Source of the DNA: Candidatus Parvarchaeota archaeon UBA573
Lineage (GTDB): Archaea > Nanobdellota > Nanobdellia > Parvarchaeales > Parvarchaeaceae
Assembly: GCA_002502045.1 (NCBI GenBank)
Contig: DAPE01000003.1
Span: 1-25,564, forward strand
Length of the DNA: 25,564 nucleotides
Direction of reading: 5' to 3'
Under the pieces are notes generated by a model that saw nothing but the letters and a program-made list of their open reading frames with translations, did not search any database and was not told where the DNA came from. This document shows, piece after piece, positions 23,090 to 25,564 of this stretch. Every line of letters begins with the position of its first letter. The first letter of the stretch is position 1. A program made the position numbers and the translations under genes.

Positions 23090-23512
23090 ATGGAAGAGTG
23101 CATATTCTGTAAAATAATCAAAAATGAAATTAAGGCAAGTACAATTTTTGAAGATGATAGATTCATTGCTTTTTTAGATAAGAGCCCAATCTTCAAAGGG
23201 CACACATTGCTTATACCAAAAAAGCACATTGAAACTATATTTGATTTTTCTGAAGATTACCTAAAAGATCTTGCAGTTGAAACAAAAAGAATAGCAGAAG
23301 GAGTAAAGAAGGGAATAGGCTGTGATGGTATACTGCTCATAAACAACAACATTGTAAGTCAAAGTGTACCACATTTCCATGTTCATATAATACCTAGGGA
23401 AAAAGGTAAACCTTTAAGAGGGTTCATGTGGCCAAGGACTAGGTATAAAAACGAAATTGAAGAAGAGGAATTTAAAGAAAAGATAGAAAAAGCCATAGAA
23501 ATGCTTAAATAA
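23090..23512 (+). CDS. HIT-family nucleotide hydrolase (Hint-like)
   Basis: A 140-aa protein. The HIT triad HFHVHIIPR has His95, His97 and His99, the last being the usual nucleophile position. The N-terminus CIFCKII (Cys4, Cys7) is the typical zinc-site start, and FLDKSPIFKGHTLLIPKKHIETI gives the conserved beta-strand and substrate region. Family members hydrolyse nucleoside phosphoramidates or dinucleoside polyphosphates. Length is normal. It sits 34 bases after the unknown gene and 21 before the next one. Confidence 0.93.
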   Translation: MEECIFCKIIKNEIKASTIFEDDRFIAFLDKSPIFKGHTLLIPKKHIETIFDFSEDYLKDLAVETKRIAEGVKKGIGCDGILLINNNIVSQSVPHFHVHIIPREKGKPLRGFMWPRTRYKNEIEEEEFKEKIEKAIEMLK

Positions 23513-23533
23513 GATAATATCGTAAGGGTTAGT

Positions 23534-24508
23534 ATGGAAGCTAAGCAAGCCATTATAGTTTCAATTGCTTTCATTTTTTTGTTAGTATTCGCATTTAATG
23601 CTGTTCATGCAGTAGGCTATGGGCATTCAAAGGTTACATTAACACAGTATTCAGTAAATATATCTCAAGGGAGTTCTGCAGATATAGGATTTACAATTGC
23701 TTTATTTAATGGGAGTTACTGGGGAACTTCGCTTGCTGAAAGCCCTCTTAATAGTTATATAACTTTTACACCTAGTGTTTCAGACCAAGATCCAACATAC
23801 AGCGGGACTTTAGCAATAAATGTTGCAAAAGGAACTCCTATAGGAACATACAAATTCAATATTTCTGCGACTGGAGATGATCCTTCCGTTTCATCTGTGC
23901 AGTTGACTGTTAATGTTTTAAATTCAACAAATAGCACGGCTCCAAGTGTAACTCCTCCAGTTGTTAGCACTTCCAAACCAACAAATTACTTTGATTATGT
24001 AGGCAGCATATTTCTAGTTGTAATAATAGTTCTTTTAGGCTTGGGCCTTTTAATGAAAAGAAAGTTTGTAAAAGCTGCAAACTATACTATGTTAGGATCA
24101 ATTATTCTAAGTTTGGCAGCTGCAGCTTATCTTTTGGCTTATGATAGTCTATTAAGGATTTCAGGCGCACTACATTATGATATTCTTATAGTTTTCTTCA
24201 TACTAACCATAATATTAGCTTATTTAGTTTATGGTAACAAAAAAATGCACAGGAATGCGTTACTTATCTTGGGGAGTTTGTCTGCATTGTTTGTACTAGC
24301 GATGTTTTTAGATGCTATCTTAGGTTTGCCTTTAACTCAAGTTTCTGGTTCACTTTCATACGGCTTTAATTATCTATTTGGCTTCGGTGCTCCAAGTACT
24401 TACTCCTCATATAATATTTCATTTGCATTCAGTTTGCTTCTTTTATCAGTAACTGCTACTTCAATTCTTAGTTTATTTTCATATTTCTTTGAAGTCAAGA
24501 AAAAGTAA
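23534..24508 (+). CDS. Membrane protein with extracellular beta domain and six C-terminal helices
   Basis: A 324-aa protein. An N-terminal signal-like helix (residues 6-26, ending AVHAVG) is followed by an Ig-like beta domain (about 30-130: VTLTQYSVNISQGSSADIGFTI ... GTPIGTYKFNISATGDDPSVSSVQLTVNV), a Pro/Ser/Thr linker (131-150), and about six membrane helices to the end. The beta domain resembles those of archaeal cell-surface and S-layer-associated proteins. Several N-x-S/T sequons lie in the external part. I cannot name the family. It is the last protein gene before the rRNA region, and T-runs follow its stop. Confidence 0.7.
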   Translation: MEAKQAIIVSIAFIFLLVFAFNAVHAVGYGHSKVTLTQYSVNISQGSSADIGFTIALFNGSYWGTSLAESPLNSYITFTPSVSDQDPTYSGTLAINVAKGTPIGTYKFNISATGDDPSVSSVQLTVNVLNSTNSTAPSVTPPVVSTSKPTNYFDYVGSIFLVVIIVLLGLGLLMKRKFVKAANYTMLGSIILSLAAAAYLLAYDSLLRISGALHYDILIVFFILTIILAYLVYGNKKMHRNALLILGSLSALFVLAMFLDAILGLPLTQVSGSLSYGFNYLFGFGAPSTYSSYNISFAFSLLLLSVTATSILSLFSYFFEVKKK

Positions 24509-24514
24509 TTGCTT

Positions 24515-24580
24515 TTTATTAATAATTTTATCTTATACTTTTTGCTGTTGCTTTTATTTGTAATATACTAAATTATTTTT
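24515..24580 (+). terminator. T-rich terminator region
   Basis: Repeated T-runs (CTTTTTATT, ACTTTTTGC, GCTTTTATTT, TTATTTTTTAT) follow the stop at 24508, before the rRNA promoter. An inverted repeat TATCAAA...TTTGATA (24581-24597) follows at once. Together they are a plausible termination zone insulating the rRNA gene. Confidence 0.4.
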
Positions 24581-24620
24581 TATCAAAAAATTTGATATTA
24601 TGCTGTTTTAATCGTTTTAA

Positions 24621-24640
24621 GGCGCAAAAAGTATTTAAAT
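24621..24640 (+). promoter_or_regulatory. rRNA promoter (BRE + TATA box)
   Basis: A purine-rich GCGCAAAAA (BRE-like) is joined to GTATTTAAAT (24631-24640). The expected transcription start, 25-26 bases downstream of the box centre, is at about 24661, about 150 bases before the mature 16S 5' end. Confidence 0.55.
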
Positions 24641-24660
24641 TAGAATGTATAAATAAAGTA

Positions 24661-24735
24661 ATTATCTGTATATCCCGGATACGCAGGAGTGCTGCATCGC
24701 AGTGCTGTGATTGCATCTTTTCATATACAGATGAT
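24661..24735 (+). ncRNA. Structured 5' leader of the rRNA transcript
   Basis: Bases 24661-24673 pair with 24723-24735 in a 13-bp stem (one T-G pair). Inside it, 24688-24695 pairs with 24699-24706 in an 8-bp GC-rich hairpin with loop ATC and two wobble pairs. The outer stem begins at the predicted transcription start. A further short hairpin GCTTT...AAAGC lies at 24743-24754, and TGCAT...ATGCA at 24791-24810 abuts the 16S gene. The 304-base gap 24509-24812 holds no convincing protein gene. The leader role is inferred; an independent small RNA is possible. Confidence 0.5.
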
Positions 24736-24812
24736 ATTCGATGCTTTAAAAAGCAGATGAAGAATAGTGAGTGCGTGAATTTCATATTTATGCATGATGA
24801 TGTTAATGCACC

Positions 24813-25564
24813 AATTCCAGTTGATCCTGCTGGAGGTCACTGCTATTGGGATTCGAATGAGACATGCAAGTTCATCTATTAGGTAATAGTAGATTGCGTA
24901 CGGCTGAGGCAACACATAGATAACGTAACGTTATGAGGAGGATATCCTCGGGAAACTGAGGTTAATACTCCATAGCAATAATTTTTGAAATAATTTTATT
25001 GTGAAAGGTTATTTCTAATACCGAAATAATACGCATAACGATCGGTCTATGCCTGATTAGACTGTTGGTGAGGTAACGGCTCACCAAATCTTAGATCAGT
25101 AGGGGCCATGGAAGTGGTTTCCCCCAGAAGGGTACTGAGACAAGGACCCTAGCACTACGGTGTGCAGCAGTCCCGAAAACTCCACAATGCGCGAAAGCGT
25201 GATGAGGGAATCCCAAGTGTTCTTTCCGTTTCGGAAGGAACTTTTGCCACGTTTTGAAATGGCGTGGCGAATAAGGGCTGGGCAAGCGGGTGCCAGCAGC
25301 CGCGGTAATACCTGCGGCCCGAGTTGTGACCATTATTATTGAGTCTAAAGCGTTCGTAGCTGGTTTGGATAGTTTGTGCTTAAATCTTTTCGTTTAACGG
25401 AAAGGCACGGTATAAATACTTCTAGACTAGAGGCCGGGAGGGGAGATGGGAACTTTTCGGGTAGGAGTAAAATCCTTTAATCCGAAAAAGACCACCAATA
25501 GCGAAGGCACATCTCCAGAACGGACCTGACGGTGAGGGACGAAGGCTAGGAGAACAAACCGGAT
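24813..25564 (+). rRNA. 16S rRNA, 5' part (truncated by the window end)
   Basis: It begins with ATTCCAGTTGATCCTGCTGG, the archaeal 16S 5' end. Further landmarks are AGACATGCAAGT, CTGATTAGACTGTTGGTGAG, ACTACGGTGTGCAGCAG, the 530 loop GTGCCAGCAGCCGCGGTAA (25290-25308), TTATTATTGAGTCTAAAGCG and GGAGAACAAACCGGAT at the very end, about position 788 in E. coli numbering. About 752 bases, half the gene, are present. No intron is seen in this part. The sequence is divergent at places that are nearly universal in Archaea (for example ACTACGGTGTGCAGCAG), as in ARMAN-type lineages. The short ORFs in this region are chance frames. Confidence 0.96.

Noticed and set aside
24592..24882. Open frame reading into the 16S gene
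   Set aside because: It crosses the rRNA promoter, the leader hairpins and the 16S 5' end; no protein motif is visible.
1..25564. CRISPR array, insertion sequence or prophage
   Set aside because: I saw no regularly spaced direct repeats, transposase or phage genes; the content is housekeeping and membrane genes of even composition.

Overview
The window is a dense, AT-rich archaeal stretch. The archaeal assignment rests on transcription factor E, RNA polymerase subunit Rpo4 (RpoF), ribosomal protein L21e, a DUF655 protein, a cupin-type phosphoglucose isomerase, Cbf5, an AglB/STT3 oligosaccharyltransferase, tRNAs without encoded CCA, TATA-box promoters about 26 bases upstream of start codons (mostly leaderless), and the 5' part of an archaeal 16S rRNA. 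The low GC, tight packing, divergent 16S, a membrane-anchored thermopsin and small genes point to an ultrasmall acidophilic DPANN archaeon, most likely of the ARMAN-4/5 (Parvarchaeum-like) kind. That last step is inference.

Layout. 20-1907: a membrane-anchored surface protein, transcription factor E and a small Cys-rich anchored protein. 1979-2383: a Nudix-fold protein with a broken Nudix box. 2380-6186 (minus strand): a compact cluster of a four-helix membrane protein, a YchF-type GTPase, the rRNA dimethyltransferase RsmA/KsgA, an M50 (S2P-like) intramembrane protease and a PAC2-family proteasome-assembly chaperone ending in an HbYX tail. 6231-13629 (plus): flippase, phosphoglucose isomerase, AglB, CMP kinase, cbf5 and tRNA-Pro. 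The flippase and AglB look like a surface N-glycosylation module. 13726-14886 (minus): a CPA2-type cation/proton antiporter. 14983-16395 (plus): tRNA-Leu, L21e, Rpo4, DUF655 and an intron-containing tRNA-Trp. 16552-20973: a CtlX/arginine-deiminase-like hydrolase, a small membrane protein (minus), DUF763 and a 14-helix MFS exporter. 21000-22217 (minus): a thermopsin-family (A5) acid protease with a membrane anchor and about 25 N-glycosylation sequons. 22414-24508: an unrecognised soluble protein, a HIT hydrolase and a membrane protein with an extracellular beta domain. 24631-25564: rRNA promoter, structured leader and truncated 16S rRNA.

The strongest observation is in cbf5, the essential H/ACA pseudouridine synthase. 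Its reading frame is interrupted by an in-frame TGA inside an apparent 12-nt insertion that splits the catalytic Asp codon. Removing exactly 12 nt (12753-12764) restores the motif SGTLDPNVTG and a 332-aa protein. The flanks independently fold into the archaeal splicing-endonuclease substrate: an outer 4-bp helix, a central 4-bp helix and a 3-nt bulge, in bulge-helix-loop form. The cut sites predicted by that fold are the ones the protein requires. The tRNA-Trp intron in this same window uses nearly the same splice-site sequences (AG^ ... GAAGAA^A). This looks like an ultra-short intron in a protein gene, processed by the tRNA splicing machinery.

Secondary points are a tRNA-Leu with anticodon AAG (A34, normally avoided in Archaea), a TFE zinc ribbon with one Cys replaced by Asp, a structured RNA at the predicted 5' end of the rRNA transcript, and tandem inverted repeats upstream of the gene at 22414.
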